Shown: piece by piece, positions 14,301 to 24,883 of the stretch | Layout of the letters: the number at the start of each line of letters is the position of its first letter | Position numbering within the stretch: the first letter of the stretch is position 1 | Assembly (NCBI GenBank): GCA_013400155.1 | Contig: VXBM01001603.1 | Location: 1 to 64,000, forward strand | Reading direction: 5' to 3' | DNA length: 64,000 nt | Origin: Helopsaltes ochotensis | Lineage: Eukaryota; Chordata; Aves; Passeriformes; Locustellidae | Position numbers and translations under genes: made by a program | Notes under the pieces: generated by a model | Database searches by the model: none | What the model was told of the DNA's origin: nothing | The model's input: only the letters and a program-made list of their open reading frames with translations

Positions 14301-14537
14301 CTGGCTTGCAATTTTTATATTAATATAAAATGTCATTACTACCTTCATTAAGCAACTTTCCAATTGCTGTTTCTGGAAGAAAAAACCCCAACAAGCTTAA
14401 TTTACTTGAAAGTATCTCCACTATGCAAACTGAATTGATTGCTCTGTCCTAGTTCAGGCATTTCCACAGAGCTAATTGTCTATTTACAACACAAAAACAG
14501 GAGTACTCCAAAAACCCCAAACTAGAAAGCAATAACA

Positions 14538-14543
14538 AGTTTC
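14538..14543 (+). repeat. target-site duplication, left copy
   Basis: AGTTTC lies immediately before the TGTCACAG start of the left LTR. The same six bases follow the right LTR at 20,267-20,272. A 6-bp duplication is typical of alpha/betaretrovirus-like (ERVK-type) integration. Confidence 0.75.
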
Positions 14544-14877
14544 TGTCACAGTATAGCTAATCTGTAGCTAAACGGATAAATCTGGCTATGATAAGAAACC
14601 AAATTTGGCTTTCCTAGTTTGATAAACAAGTCCCTAGGTGAACAATCATGAGATAGATTTAAATTCAAACAGACTTTAACCAATCCCTTCCAACCCTAAA
14701 TGCAGATGTATCATTGCCAGGGAGCTGGGCGGTGTTTAGACCCAGATCAATCAGTTGTCTATATCTGGGAGTTTTAAACTCCCTGTATAAGAAGGTTCCA
14801 TACAATAAAACAGGCTGTTTTATGATCAAGAGTACTTGAGTCATATTTCTGTCTCCAACCTATGACCATGCATAACA
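14544..14877 (+). mobile_element. left LTR of ERV provirus
   Basis: A 334-bp LTR starting TGTCACAG and ending CATAACA. It has a TATA-like CCTGTATAAGAAGG (about 14,783) and a polyadenylation signal CAATAAAACAGG (about 14,804). By eye it matches the LTR at 19,935-20,266 along its whole length, with roughly 6 percent substitutions plus a few short indels. It is in the plus direction, antisense to CERT1, as is common for ERVs that persist in introns. Confidence 0.88.
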
Positions 14878-14879
14878 TG

Positions 14880-14898
14880 TGGTGCCCCTGTGTGAGGA
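14880..14898 (+). other. putative retroviral primer-binding site
   Basis: TGGTGCCCCTGTGTGAGGA begins two bases after the left LTR. TGG at this spot is complementary to a tRNA CCA end. I cannot assign the priming tRNA from memory. Confidence 0.5.
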
Positions 14899-16644
14899 CA
14901 ACAGCCATCCCGCGAGTGGAGCGAGACAGAACAGCCCATCAGGCTGTATGAAGGTATGGTGGCGTGAAGAGCCAACCAAAACGGCGTGAAGAGCCACCAG
15001 AGCGTGTGAGAAGAGCTGCCAAAGCAGCAAAATACTGGAAATAAACAGAGGACAGCACGTGCAGAGCCTGTCCAAACCAGCGAAAGAAGCTGAAAAAACC
15101 AGAGCATGCATGGAGAGCCACCAAACCAGCAGCAAAAAGCTGCAACAATATCGCAAGGAGAGCTGTTTGCAGTGGAAAGCTGACAAAAATCCAGATTCCC
15201 CTTTATAAATACCCCTTGTAAATAGAAAATAGTGCCAAAGAAACGAGAGGATGCTTTTCACTGGAAGAAAACCCCTCTATCAAGGTATAGATTCTCCTTT
15301 TACCAAAAAGGGGAGTAAAGCATATACAGCAAGCATTGCTAGCCTTGCTGGCATGGTCTGGAAACCATAGACTGAATGTTATAAAGCCCTGTAAAATTGT
15401 TTCAGACTTGCTGGGGTGGCTGGAAGCCAAGCAGGATGCAGAGATGGCAGTAAAAATGCTGTGGGCATCACCTGCTGAAACATCCACCAAGGACTGAGGA
15501 CAGGGCAGAGCAGTGGGTGAAAAATCAAGAGGAGGAGCAGAAGTTATTTGCCAGAGCTCCTCCATCACCACCAGGTATATCCTTGGAATGCCCAGGTCCA
15601 CCCATTCCCCAACTACAGGGGCTATCTTTGGGCTCCACGCCCCATAACGCACCACAGAGACAGCCTGTCAAAAATCCCAAACATGGCATGTGCTTCCCAT
15701 GCGAGTCACCCAAGGTGGCAGAGAGCACATGGCACCGGAGTCATTCATCCAAAATGGCAGCCTGCAGGGAGAGAGATGCTGTGCCAAGCACGCAAGAGCA
15801 GTGGCTGCAGTCACGGCATTCAAGACTTCCTCTGGCATGCCCACCAAAAAGCGAAGGAAATGGTGCCGTGTCACCAGAGGCTGGAAGAGAAGCTGGTGGC
15901 CCTGCCACCGGAGCTGTCCCAGCACTGCGCTTGCCCGCACCACGCGTGGAGCCGCTGGTGCCTGGGGCCACAGGCTGCTGCATACCACTGCATCCAGTCG
16001 GGACACAAGAAACTTGAGAAAAATGGAGGTAGCCAGTGCCCAAGAGAGCAGCGGCTCCATGCGTGGTGTGCTGCGAGCAGCCCCAGACTCCAGCAGAGCC
16101 AAGCGGAGCCACGCACCACCACCGACAAATATGTTGCCTGGCAACCACAACAGCAACGATATTGACCCCTTCCACAGAGCCAGCAGGAGCCTGTGAGGGT
16201 TCTGGGACTAGGGGAGGAGAACCAAGAGATGGCCTCTGATCCCCCATTGGTTAACCTTGAGGGAAGCCCCAACAGTGTCACGGGAGAGCTTGCGCCACCA
16301 CGTGCCATGCGGCGTTGGCTGGAACCAGGGCGGGCCCCTTCTGGCAATGCATCCCCTCTCCATATGCCTTCTGCCGAGGTGTAGCGGCAGGGAAGGGAGG
16401 TGCAGATCTGCAAAAATGCAGTGCCACAACAGCAGCATCGAGCCTGCCACAGCCAGAAGACACCCGCGACTGCATGGTGCTCTGAGCCAACCCCAACAAC
16501 ATCAAAAGCCACCATATCAAGAAGGGAGTTCCCAGACACCAGCTCCTATGACAGGACTGAGGATCAGGGCATGGGAAAAGCCCCTTTGGGATACCCAGTG
16601 AGCAGAAACCGGCAGCGAAGGTGGTGGGGGCATGGTGCCATGGG

Positions 16645-16844
16645 GGCAGAGATTCCCTCTGTCAGCCCAGGCTACCTTAGCACAGCCTTCTGCATTCAGG
16701 AAATTGCTTCCTCTGAACTAGCTGTTCAGGGAGCTGCTGTGGGCTCTTTTCTGCTCGGCAAAGGACATACCCCGATGGTGAAGACAAGAAAGGTGCAGGC
16801 TCAGATGGAAAGTCCAGAAACTTTTATTTCTTCTCCATTGGAGA
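16645..16844 (+). repeat. left arm of large inverted repeat
   Basis: A 200-bp arm (GGCAGAGATTCCC to TTCTCCATTGGAGA). Its reverse complement is at 16,921-17,115. By eye the inner 164 bases or so are identical; the outer part has one substitution and a 5-base indel (ACCTTAGC versus AAC). Confidence 0.95.
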
Positions 16845-16920
16845 AGAGCCCCTAGAGCTCTCTCCCTTTATCCAAGGGGTGGGGTCACCAGACGTCCCAA
16901 ACTCCCGACCAGAACAGATG
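16845..16920. other. spacer of the inverted repeat
   Basis: A 76-bp loop between the arms, containing CCCTAGAGCTCTCTCCC and a GGGGTGGGGTC stretch. Confidence 0.9.
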
Positions 16921-17115
16921 TCTCCAATGGAGAAGAAATAAAAGTTTCTGGACTTTCCATCTGAGCCTGCACCTTTCTTGTCTTCACCATCGGGGTATGT
17001 CCTTTGCCGAGCAGAAAAGAGCCCACAGCAGCTCCCTGAACAGCTAGTTCAGAGGAAGCAATTTCCTGAATGCAGAAGGCTGTGTTAGCCTGGGTTGACA
17101 GAGGGAATCTCTGCC
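16921..17115 (-). repeat. right arm of large inverted repeat
   Basis: A 195-bp arm, reverse complement of 16,645-16,844. On the plus strand it starts TCTCCAATGG and holds GAAATAAAAG, an AATAAA polyadenylation-like signal, which the left arm carries on the minus strand. This raises the possibility that the arms are pieces of another LTR inserted or duplicated head to head. Confidence 0.95.
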
Positions 17116-17460
17116 AAAGGGGGCCAGCAACCCTGCACCTCCCAAAAAAATGGCACCGGCTGCGTGGCACAGTCACCACGTGGTGGCAAATGATGGGCCA
17201 CCCTCTTAGTAAGCCTGGCGGGACATCAACAACTCCCTGTGTGTAGGCAGTAAAGAAGCAAACCAAAGAACTTAACAGCGCCAGCCAAGGCAATGCCGAC
17301 AAAGGCAGCACTCCTACCCCACACACACCACAACTTTTGCCCAATAAAGCATGGCCGCCCTCCAGTACATCAGCAAAGCCCCACAGCCACCCTGCCTGCC
17401 ACTGCTTTGACTCTGCCAAGGCTCTCATACCCTAAAAACTCTAATAAGCTAATACTAAAT

Positions 17461-19934
17461 AGAAGAAAAGATTAGGCTAGTTTGATAGCCCCTTCCTCAA
17501 GAGGGAGGACTGCAGCACTTGCATATACTAAAGCTGAAACTGATTCACTTAACATAACCTAATTTTTTTGCAGTTACTATGAGGGTGTCATGCCAGTGTT
17601 ACAAATATGGACAACATTTTGCTGAATATGTCCTGAAGTTTACAGTACAATACTTATTGATTTGTTTTTTGTGCATTCTGCAGGCATCATGCTTGCTCTG
17701 TCAACCCGAAAAATAAAACCCAATGTTTCGAATTTAAATTGTCAAACACTGTCAAGAGTGTTGGCAGCTAGGAGCTAAACTTGTCGTTTCCTACAGCTAA
17801 TTCACAGAAATTTTCTGCCTTTACTATTCAAATAGCAATTCCTACACAATTTAAGGAGTCATGCTGATATTATGCCTATGTTACCACTATCCCAAAAACC
17901 AATTTAAGATTCCTTTTATCAATAGAGGCTCCTGTAATAATTCTAATTAGTAAAATATCCTTTCAAGTAGAAATTAACTGGTATTTATTTTTCAAGGTGC
18001 TCTTTCTAGAAAACAACTTCCACCTTACCTCTTCCCTAACATAAAAAGATTACCACTAGAATGAGGAACCTAACCTTAACTACCTTTCATATTTAAAATA
18101 CTAATCACATGTTTTCTTATTTTTAAACTGAAATATAACCATGACTTTTAAATTTGAGTTTTTACAATCAAATATGCAGATGTTAATCATAGAACTAAAG
18201 TAATTTCAGATTACAAAAAAAGTTAAAAACCATATATAAAGAGGTATTAACATACTGATATAACATACTAATATATCATACTAATACATGCAATATATTC
18301 AGACAATATTCATGGTAATATTAACCTAGACTTCATCACCTTACAGTGCTAAAAGAGATTTTCTTGCTAAGAAATAAAGGTGATACCTCTATTACAACCA
18401 TATTACTAATACTTACCACTTATGGATCGTCTATAAACAATCATCCTGTGTAGCAGAGATACTACCCTTTATTACAAGTTAATCTACCCTGTCAGTATGG
18501 AAACTTAGAAACTTTTAGTGAGGAAAATTCCAAGGTTATAAGGAAAATGCACATATGCCTTTCTCTGCTTTGTGAAGTTTTTCTTTAACTTGTTAACTTT
18601 ACTTCAAAGGTGTTTTAGACAGCAAGATTAGCAGTAACATTTTGCATTTCACTTCAATAATGCCTACTAGTTTAAGATTAGTGTACAACTAGCACCCAAG
18701 GATCATGACCAAGCAAAGCAGCCTTCAAAAGAGAAATTCAAATGCTCCAAATATATGCCTTAAACCATCTATACAACCCTTTGAATGACAATTTATTTAT
18801 GACTTTACTTGAAAACCGCAAGAATCAAATGTTTTAAAGACATTATTAATACAAGGATATGTCACTTTTAATCATATACCAATATAGGACCTGTAAAACC
18901 TAAGACAGAGATGTTTCCTTTGTTAGTTTTGAAATGGTTTGTTTGTAACAAAAAGGTAAACAATACTTTCAAAGGGGTTGTATATATATGTATACAGTTA
19001 TAGCTATCTATAAACTTTTTATATCATCATTGATTATTTAGCTAAGGATAGATGACAAAACCAGCTGTTCTGTGAACTATTACCACAAGATTTCTTTTAA
19101 AGACACGATAGAGAAGCTCTGCCCAGTCTAGGCCTTAGCCCTCGCCAGGTTATGGCCTTGAGTGGCAGAGAAAGTATCAAACTCAGGTGTTTCTGTGCTA
19201 AAAATGAAAGCAAGTCATTTTGACTAGCTGATTTGGCTTTGCAAAAGCTGAACCCCTTTTCCTCTGAGATAAACATAAAGGCCTTGTCCAGAAAAGGCCT
19301 TCCATGTGAAGGCCTTCACCTCATTGTGAAAAGGAGGCTGCTCAGCGATAGCAGACACTGCATGATAGTAAAGCATGTAGACAGTTATAAGTTTCCCCTT
19401 GTCTTTGTTTTCATTCAAAAGTGTGTATTTTGTTCCTATTACGGCTGTTAAAACCAAGAAAGGGGAGAAGTGTAGGGTTGGAATGTACAGCCCCCTCAAA
19501 AGTCTTGGGAGCTCTCATGTTCTCATATTTTTCTCATGTTTTTAAATCAATTCACAACATAACCTAGCAAGCTCAAAGCTTGTCAGAAGCAAAAGATTCT
19601 CAGTTGTAAAATAATTTACCCACAACCCTACTTGAACCCCAAAGCTCAAATATTTAGAAAATATCAGTGGTAAAAAGATGCGTATTTTTTAATTAAAATG
19701 GTTTGAGGTAATACTACAACTAATAAACAATTTAAGTTGTAAAATTGTAACTCTATCTTAAAAATTTGTATTTCTGGTAATCCCTTTAACAGCTCCAGAA
19801 TGTGAATGTCACAACTCCAATGGTACATGAGATATGTGTGTCATCATGTTGTCTTTGTCATCCTTACTGCAAGGAGCCTGCAGAAGATAACAAAGTACAC
19901 TTTTACATTTTTTAATATAACCAGAAGGGTGAAT
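17461..19934 (+). other. AT-rich internal half of the provirus
   Basis: Flanked by the GC-rich part and the right LTR, this 2.5-kb stretch looks like ordinary intronic DNA. It has no long open frames and no retroviral protein motif. Near 19,456-19,473 a purine run (AAGAAAGGGGAGAAG) is followed directly by TGTAGGG, which mimics a polypurine-tract and LTR-start junction 460 bp before the real LTR. Confidence 0.5.
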
Positions 19935-20266
19935 TGTCATAGTACAGCTAATCTGTAGCTAAACAGATAAATCTGGCTATAATAAGAAACCAAATTTGGC
20001 TTTCCTAGTTCGATAAACAAGTCCCTAGGTGAACAATCATGAGATAGATTTAAACTCAGAGACCTCAACCAATCCCTTCCTAAATGCAGATGTATCATTG
20101 CCAGGGAGCTGGGCGGTGTTTAGACCCAGATCAATCAGTTGTCTAGATCTGGGAGTTTTAAACTCCCTGTATAAGAAGGTTCCATACAATAAAACAGGCT
20201 GTTTGTCTTATGACCAAGAGTACTCGAGTCATCATTTCTGTCTCCAACCTACGACCACATGTAGTA
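19935..20266 (+). mobile_element. right LTR of ERV provirus
   Basis: A 332-bp LTR starting TGTCATAG with the same TATA-like (CCTGTATAAGAAGG) and CAATAAAACAGG signals as the left LTR. The terminal bases read GTAGTA, where the left LTR has CATAACA-type ends. The differences there are transitions, so the expected CA end has probably mutated to TA. Confidence 0.88.
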
Positions 20267-20272
20267 AGTTTC
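20267..20272 (+). repeat. target-site duplication, right copy
   Basis: AGTTTC follows the right LTR directly and equals the hexamer at 14,538-14,543. Confidence 0.75.
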
Positions 20273-23200
20273 CATAAAGGCTGTGATATGCATATACATC
20301 ATTGCAGTATAACCAAAGCCAAGGAAAATCATTTCATCACAGTTATTGCATCTGGTTTAGGCAACTAAAACCACAAGGTTTTTCTACATCAATAATATAC
20401 ACAGGAAAGAAAATGAATACCAATCACTGGATTAAAGCAACATGAAAAATATAGATCCTATCACTACAAAAGCTGAAGTTTTAAGTTGGAATATAAGCTT
20501 CTGGAACTCTTTCTGTGTAGGTAGTCACCTCTAAGGACAAAAAATACCAAGTTCACCCATAGCTGAGCTTCAGCAATCATAAAATCTTAAAAGCGTTAAA
20601 TTTCTCTAAACATTTTGCAAGATCCTCCATATAGAACCATGCAGAGGAGCAACTCTGACCAGGCAAAACTCCCTAGAATTCATGAGATAAACACTTTGTT
20701 ATTAAGAATTGCATAAAGAGATTTGAGAATGTATTAATATAAATTTCTACCATGATTAAATTAGTGTTGGCCTTCCTCTTAGACTGCCTGAAGTGGGGGT
20801 ACAGCATACCATGTTATTCTTGATTTATCATGCTGTGACTACATAAATTAGCGTAAGTCACTTCATACAACAGTGGTGATGGCACTATAAGAACAGACAC
20901 AGCAATCAAAGCAAAGACAGTACAAGCTTATGGACCAGGTTGTCTAAAGATGGGACTTCCAGATCTACAGGGCATTTTCTTTTTGTGCTTTTAATAAGAG
21001 ACCCTACACTTTCCACTTCCAAAACCAGGCCCCAGGGATCCACACTTACAAGACTGCCATAAACATCCATTTTTAACCTTGTACACAGAATTCCCCACTG
21101 GAAGCTTGACTTCAAGAATGAAAGAACTACAAAGCCTTAAAATAAAGAAGGGTATCCTTAATAAAGACCAACTGGCACCGACTACTACCAACAGCAGTAA
21201 CTTAGTACAATTAGGCTAGATGAATGTAACAAAGCTTAAGTTTGTCTATATATGAACTTTCTATAATATGCATGATTTCATCTCATCCACTGACCACACA
21301 GCAGAACTTTCATCTTCAGTTTCAGCCTCCAGCCTGTTATAAACCAATTAAACACCTTTGAGGTGTTTTGTCTTATGTGGATAAAAGCAAGTCAGTTAGC
21401 ATCATATATTGATTTTCATCATCCTTCCCCAAACTTAGTTCATATGGCCAGTTCATTATTTGATGTAATCCAGTGAGTATACAATAAATACTCATCCTTT
21501 GTTCCTCTATTCCAGAGAAATCAACTCTTTTCAGTACCAGTAGTCCAATCAGATCCCATATTTTTCATTCAATGAAATGTCACTGTCACATGGCCATACC
21601 TGTTGCAGATGCATGACAATATAATTCTGCACTTGAAACATAAAAAAGCTATGCTAATAGGCATGAATTTAACTAGTATTCTTTCATCAAATAAAGGGAG
21701 TGTCTTACAAAATATCCCTGTAAAATTGTCTATCAATTCCTACCTTGTGCAATACAAATGATAAAACAAGAGCAGAAGCAACTGTGGGTTTCTGCATACA
21801 ACATTCATATCTCAATTAATACAACTTATAATTAGACTCATCTTCATTGCTTAAAGTACACAATGACAGCAACTTTCCAAATTTATGCTTATATCTTCTA
21901 TAAAAACAGTAAGATTAATTATGCACAGAAAATCATTACATTCCCCATCAAATTAAAACATCCCTACCTAAGACAAGTGCCTAAAAGAAAGCTTTATGAA
22001 AATCCAGCCTCCCTTTCCTTCAAGAGAACATTACAGTCATGAACACCATTTCATACTACAAAAAACTTCACTGAAATACAGATTAAGATAGAAGTAGTTA
22101 ATATGTCTGATCAGGAAGATCAAGGGAAACTGAACTTACAGTACAGTGAAAGACTGTTGAAAAATATTAAAGATTAAGATCTCAATTACCTCAAATCAGT
22201 GCAACTGAACATTAAGCCAATAAGAAAGCTGACATCCCCCCCCCTTACCAAATTAATTACAAATCATTCAATAATAATAAGTTCCACTGACAGTAAAGGT
22301 AGTTTTCACACATTGTCATTTCAACAATTATTTTATCAGCTACTGGTGTTTTCCCATGAATTTAAATACATGCTGGAAAGCTTATAATTACTGAAGACAT
22401 TACAAGGATACAGAAGTAAAGATCAACTCTGTTGATCAGGAAGAACATATTAAACATCTGTCTTTAGTAAGCAATTTTCGATTGAAAACTTAAATTAAAA
22501 AATACAGTATGCAATTTGCTACTAAACAACTATCAAACCAGAAGCATTGACGCTAAAACTCTGACTTAAAAATATTACCTCTGAAAAACAAAGAGAGAAT
22601 AATTACAAGACAGATTCAAAAGTATGTTTCTATATCCTAGAGACATGAAATGATCCAATAGTATTCCTTAACTGCTAAAATTTCCACAACAATAATTTTA
22701 ATTGCAGCTAGATATAACTAACTGGAACTTACTAGCTTTCAGGGATACCATCTATCAACTGAACTGTCAAATACCCTTCACAAAGCATGAGCCTGAACAA
22801 AAATGGAACTAAAATATCAGATTAACATTTACAACTGTGGATGCTTTTAATTGTTTCTCCATGTATTCAAGAAGTTCAATAACTTAAAAATAGATGCATC
22901 AATTCTACTCCAAGTTACCAGATCCAACAAGTGCCAGAGAGAAAAAAAGTTACCAGTAAGAAGTTTCAGTGTTATACACATTCTATTCTGAAGACACCCT
23001 CGCCAGCTTCCCTTTGTAAACTGCAATGTACCAAAACATTCCAGCAGCAATGGAGGTACAGTATAACCTCACTCCACCACCACCACTGGAATTCAGGCTG
23101 CTGAGATGTGCTGTACAGCATGCCTGCAGATGCCCTTTGGCTACATCCTTGCCAGCATCTTCCTGTCTCTGCCTGGTTGGCATGCTGAACTCTCGCCTCT

Positions 23201-23825
23201 TGAGACGTTTTTTGCAAGTTCTGATCATAGGCTCAACAGACTGTCATAGATATACCCCAGTGAGAACTCCTAGAGACTGTCATGTACAATAAATTCCTGA
23301 TTAACCCGCATCTTGAGGAAGTTTTAGAAGTGCAAATAGTTTAAAAAAATAGTTTAAATACATTACATGATCTGTTTAAATTTTTAGATGGCTACAATAC
23401 TTACCAGACATCTAAATGTAAAAACCTCCATTTCTTCACAAGCCTTTCTCCAAAATTATATCCAGTTGATGTAATCAATCCAGTCTTTTTCTTTTTCAAA
23501 CCAAGAGGTGTTTAATAAAATTCTATTTGTAAGCTGATTATTAAAAGAATACCTCTCATTTGTTATCCTTAAGAAAGCTTGAAAAAACTCCACATATTTG
23601 GTGGAATAAGAACATACATGCTAGGATTTAACACTACTACTTTAGGAATTTGCGTGCTACGTGAAAGTCTGGCTATTTTTACTCAAAATCACATAACTGG
23701 ACAGGTACTGCAGAAAAACTATAGCATACTTTTTGACAACCTTTAGTCATAGTACTGTAATTCTGAAAGCTAAAAAACAGAATTTTTTTTTCTTTATCCT
23801 CTAAGGCCAATTCATCTTTTTAAGA
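20273..23825. other. unannotated intronic DNA
   Basis: AT-rich sequence with a short C-run (about 22,237-22,245). Two overlapping minus-strand open frames at 20.9-21.2 kb were examined and not accepted as a gene. Confidence 0.6.
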
Positions 23826-24232
23826 TTTCATGAAGTCATAAAGGTTGAAAAAAATCTCTATTGTTATCAAGTCCAACCATCAACCCAGCACCACCACGTT
23901 CACCATTAAACCATGCCATCAAGTGCCGTACCCACACTTTTTTTGACACTTGCAGGGCAGGAAACTCCACCTCTACCCTGGGCATCCTGTTTCAATGTTT
24001 TACAGCCCCTTCCATGAAGCATTTTTGCTGTGTCATCAAAACCTCCCCTGAGACAACCCAAGGGCATTTACTCCGATCCTTCCACCTCCTACCTGGAAGA
24101 AGAGACTGAAATACAACTAGCTACACCCTCCTTTTGGGTAGTTGTAGAGGGCATAAGGTCTCTCTTCAGCCTCCTCTTCTCCAGGCTAAGCAACCCCAGC
24201 CTCCTCAGCCACTCCTCATAACACTTACACTC
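23826..24232 (-). mobile_element. CR1 LINE 3' end (minus orientation)
   Basis: The plus strand shows the reverse complement of a CR1 tail: TCATAAAGGTTGAAAAAAAT, AAGTCCAACCATCAACCC, CCAGCACCACCACG, GGTAGTTGTAGAGGGCATAA, TCTTCAGCCTCCTCTTCTCC and CAGCCACTCCTCATAA. It is 5'-truncated and carries no working protein. Confidence 0.92.
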
Positions 24233-24748
24233 ATTTATATATAGGCTCCTTATTCTTACCAGTCTTTTCCAGATCTTCTTTTAGCATTTGACAAAAACAG
24301 AAACACACTGACTTGTTTAGAGAAAGAAGCACAGAGAAGAAGGTTTTCATTTGGAAACCTACAGAGCTGTGTTCAGAAAGTCAAGAATCACAGTCAAAGT
24401 ACTGCTACACTCTTTCTAGAGCAAAAACTGTGAAGGATGATACCTCCTCTGGGAAGCTGGTCCAGGGTCTTAAATTGACCTATGGAAAAAACTTCGCAGC
24501 CTTCAGAGGCACACGGTCTATCCACCCATAAAACCCTCTAAGGTAAGAAATGAAAAGTTGTTTGCTGAAGCCACAAATTAAAAGAGGTTGTTTTTGCATT
24601 AGGAATTCCTTGCCCAGAGTGTTGCACTGATGCCACTGTCATAAGCAGATGACCTAAAAGAATTTGCCATACCCTTGTTTGCTTCCACCAGATAGAAATA
24701 TATAGCACCTCAAAACATGAATGATGGCAATAATAAAATTGTACTTAC

Positions 24749-24883
24749 TGTAATCTCAGCCTTGCTCAGACAGATAGAGCCTCTGCAGCCATACTCAGTT
24801 TCATCTTCAGACTTGTAATAACTGAGTGTGTTGCTTTTCAGAACCACCCATCGATCCTGCCACCCATGAATGTAGTTGGTCCA
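24749..24883 (-). CDS. CERT1: CERT1 exon 2 (PH domain start)
   Basis: This 135-nt exon (45 codons) lies between a TTTTACAG acceptor and an ACA|GTAAGT donor, phase 0 at both ends. It encodes WTNYIHGWQDRWVVLK, then SYYKSEDETEYGCRG, then SICLSKAEIT. That is the first half of the PH domain of ceramide transfer protein, which binds phosphatidylinositol 4-phosphate at the Golgi. The basic, aromatic first strands (W-x-N-Y-x-x-G-W) are intact. It follows exon 1 in frame: VELCGVLSK then WTNY, as in human CERT1. The rest of the PH domain, the FFAT motif and the START lipid-transfer domain lie outside the window. Confidence 0.96.

Larger units (their letters stand above)
8096..14537. other. unannotated intronic DNA
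   Basis: Mostly AT-rich unique-looking sequence. It contains a TA/CA simple repeat near 11,253-11,310 and one exon-like segment at 10,885-11,012 on the minus strand, both listed separately. No other gene or repeat family was recognised. Confidence 0.55.
14899..17460 (+). mobile_element. GC-rich internal half of the provirus
   Basis: This stretch is much richer in GC than its surroundings. It opens with a leader-like part holding repeated GTGAAGAGCCAACC/ACC phrases (about 14,963-15,010). Open stretches occur in several frames on both strands around 15.5-16.6 kb and overlap one another, as expected of GC-rich non-coding DNA. A short Gag-like phrase cannot be excluded near 15,395-15,490, but it meets a stop. 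The inverted repeat at 16,645-17,115 lies inside. Confidence 0.6.
14544..20266 (+). mobile_element. ERV provirus without recognisable genes
   Basis: Two same-orientation LTRs of 334 and 332 bp, 5,057 bp apart, are flanked by the identical hexamer AGTTTC, so they mark one integration. Two bases after the left LTR, TGGTGCCCC at 14,880 looks like a primer-binding site. Before the right LTR, AGAAGGGTGAA is a weak polypurine tract. The interior has a GC-rich half (14,878 to about 17,460) and an AT-rich half (to 19,934). In no frame do I recognise Gag, protease, reverse transcriptase, integrase or Env, and the open frames are short and overlapping. It may be a non-autonomous element, a badly decayed ERV, or one with later insertions. 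Nothing suggests it could make a virus. Confidence 0.75.
1..24748 (-). other. CERT1: CERT1 intron 2 (partial, inferred)
   Basis: The minus-strand donor right after CERT1 exon 2 reads ACA|GTAAGT, so the intron runs from 24,748 toward base 1. I looked for the rest of the PH domain, which in CERT1 continues with a PHDFDECRF-like stretch, and did not see it. The intron therefore appears to extend past the window. It holds the repeats listed separately and otherwise ordinary AT-rich DNA. That CERT1 really spans all of it is an inference; no other gene was recognised in it. Confidence 0.7.

Noticed and set aside
15517..16600. Several overlapping open frames of 114-222 codons on both strands
   Set aside because: They coincide in a GC-rich ERV interior where stops are rare, overlap in opposite frames, and match no retroviral or host protein I can recognise.
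20906..21191. Two overlapping minus-strand open frames that look mildly protein-like
   Set aside because: Neither has a recognisable family, splice context or start. A shift between frames would be needed to join them, and nothing supports it.
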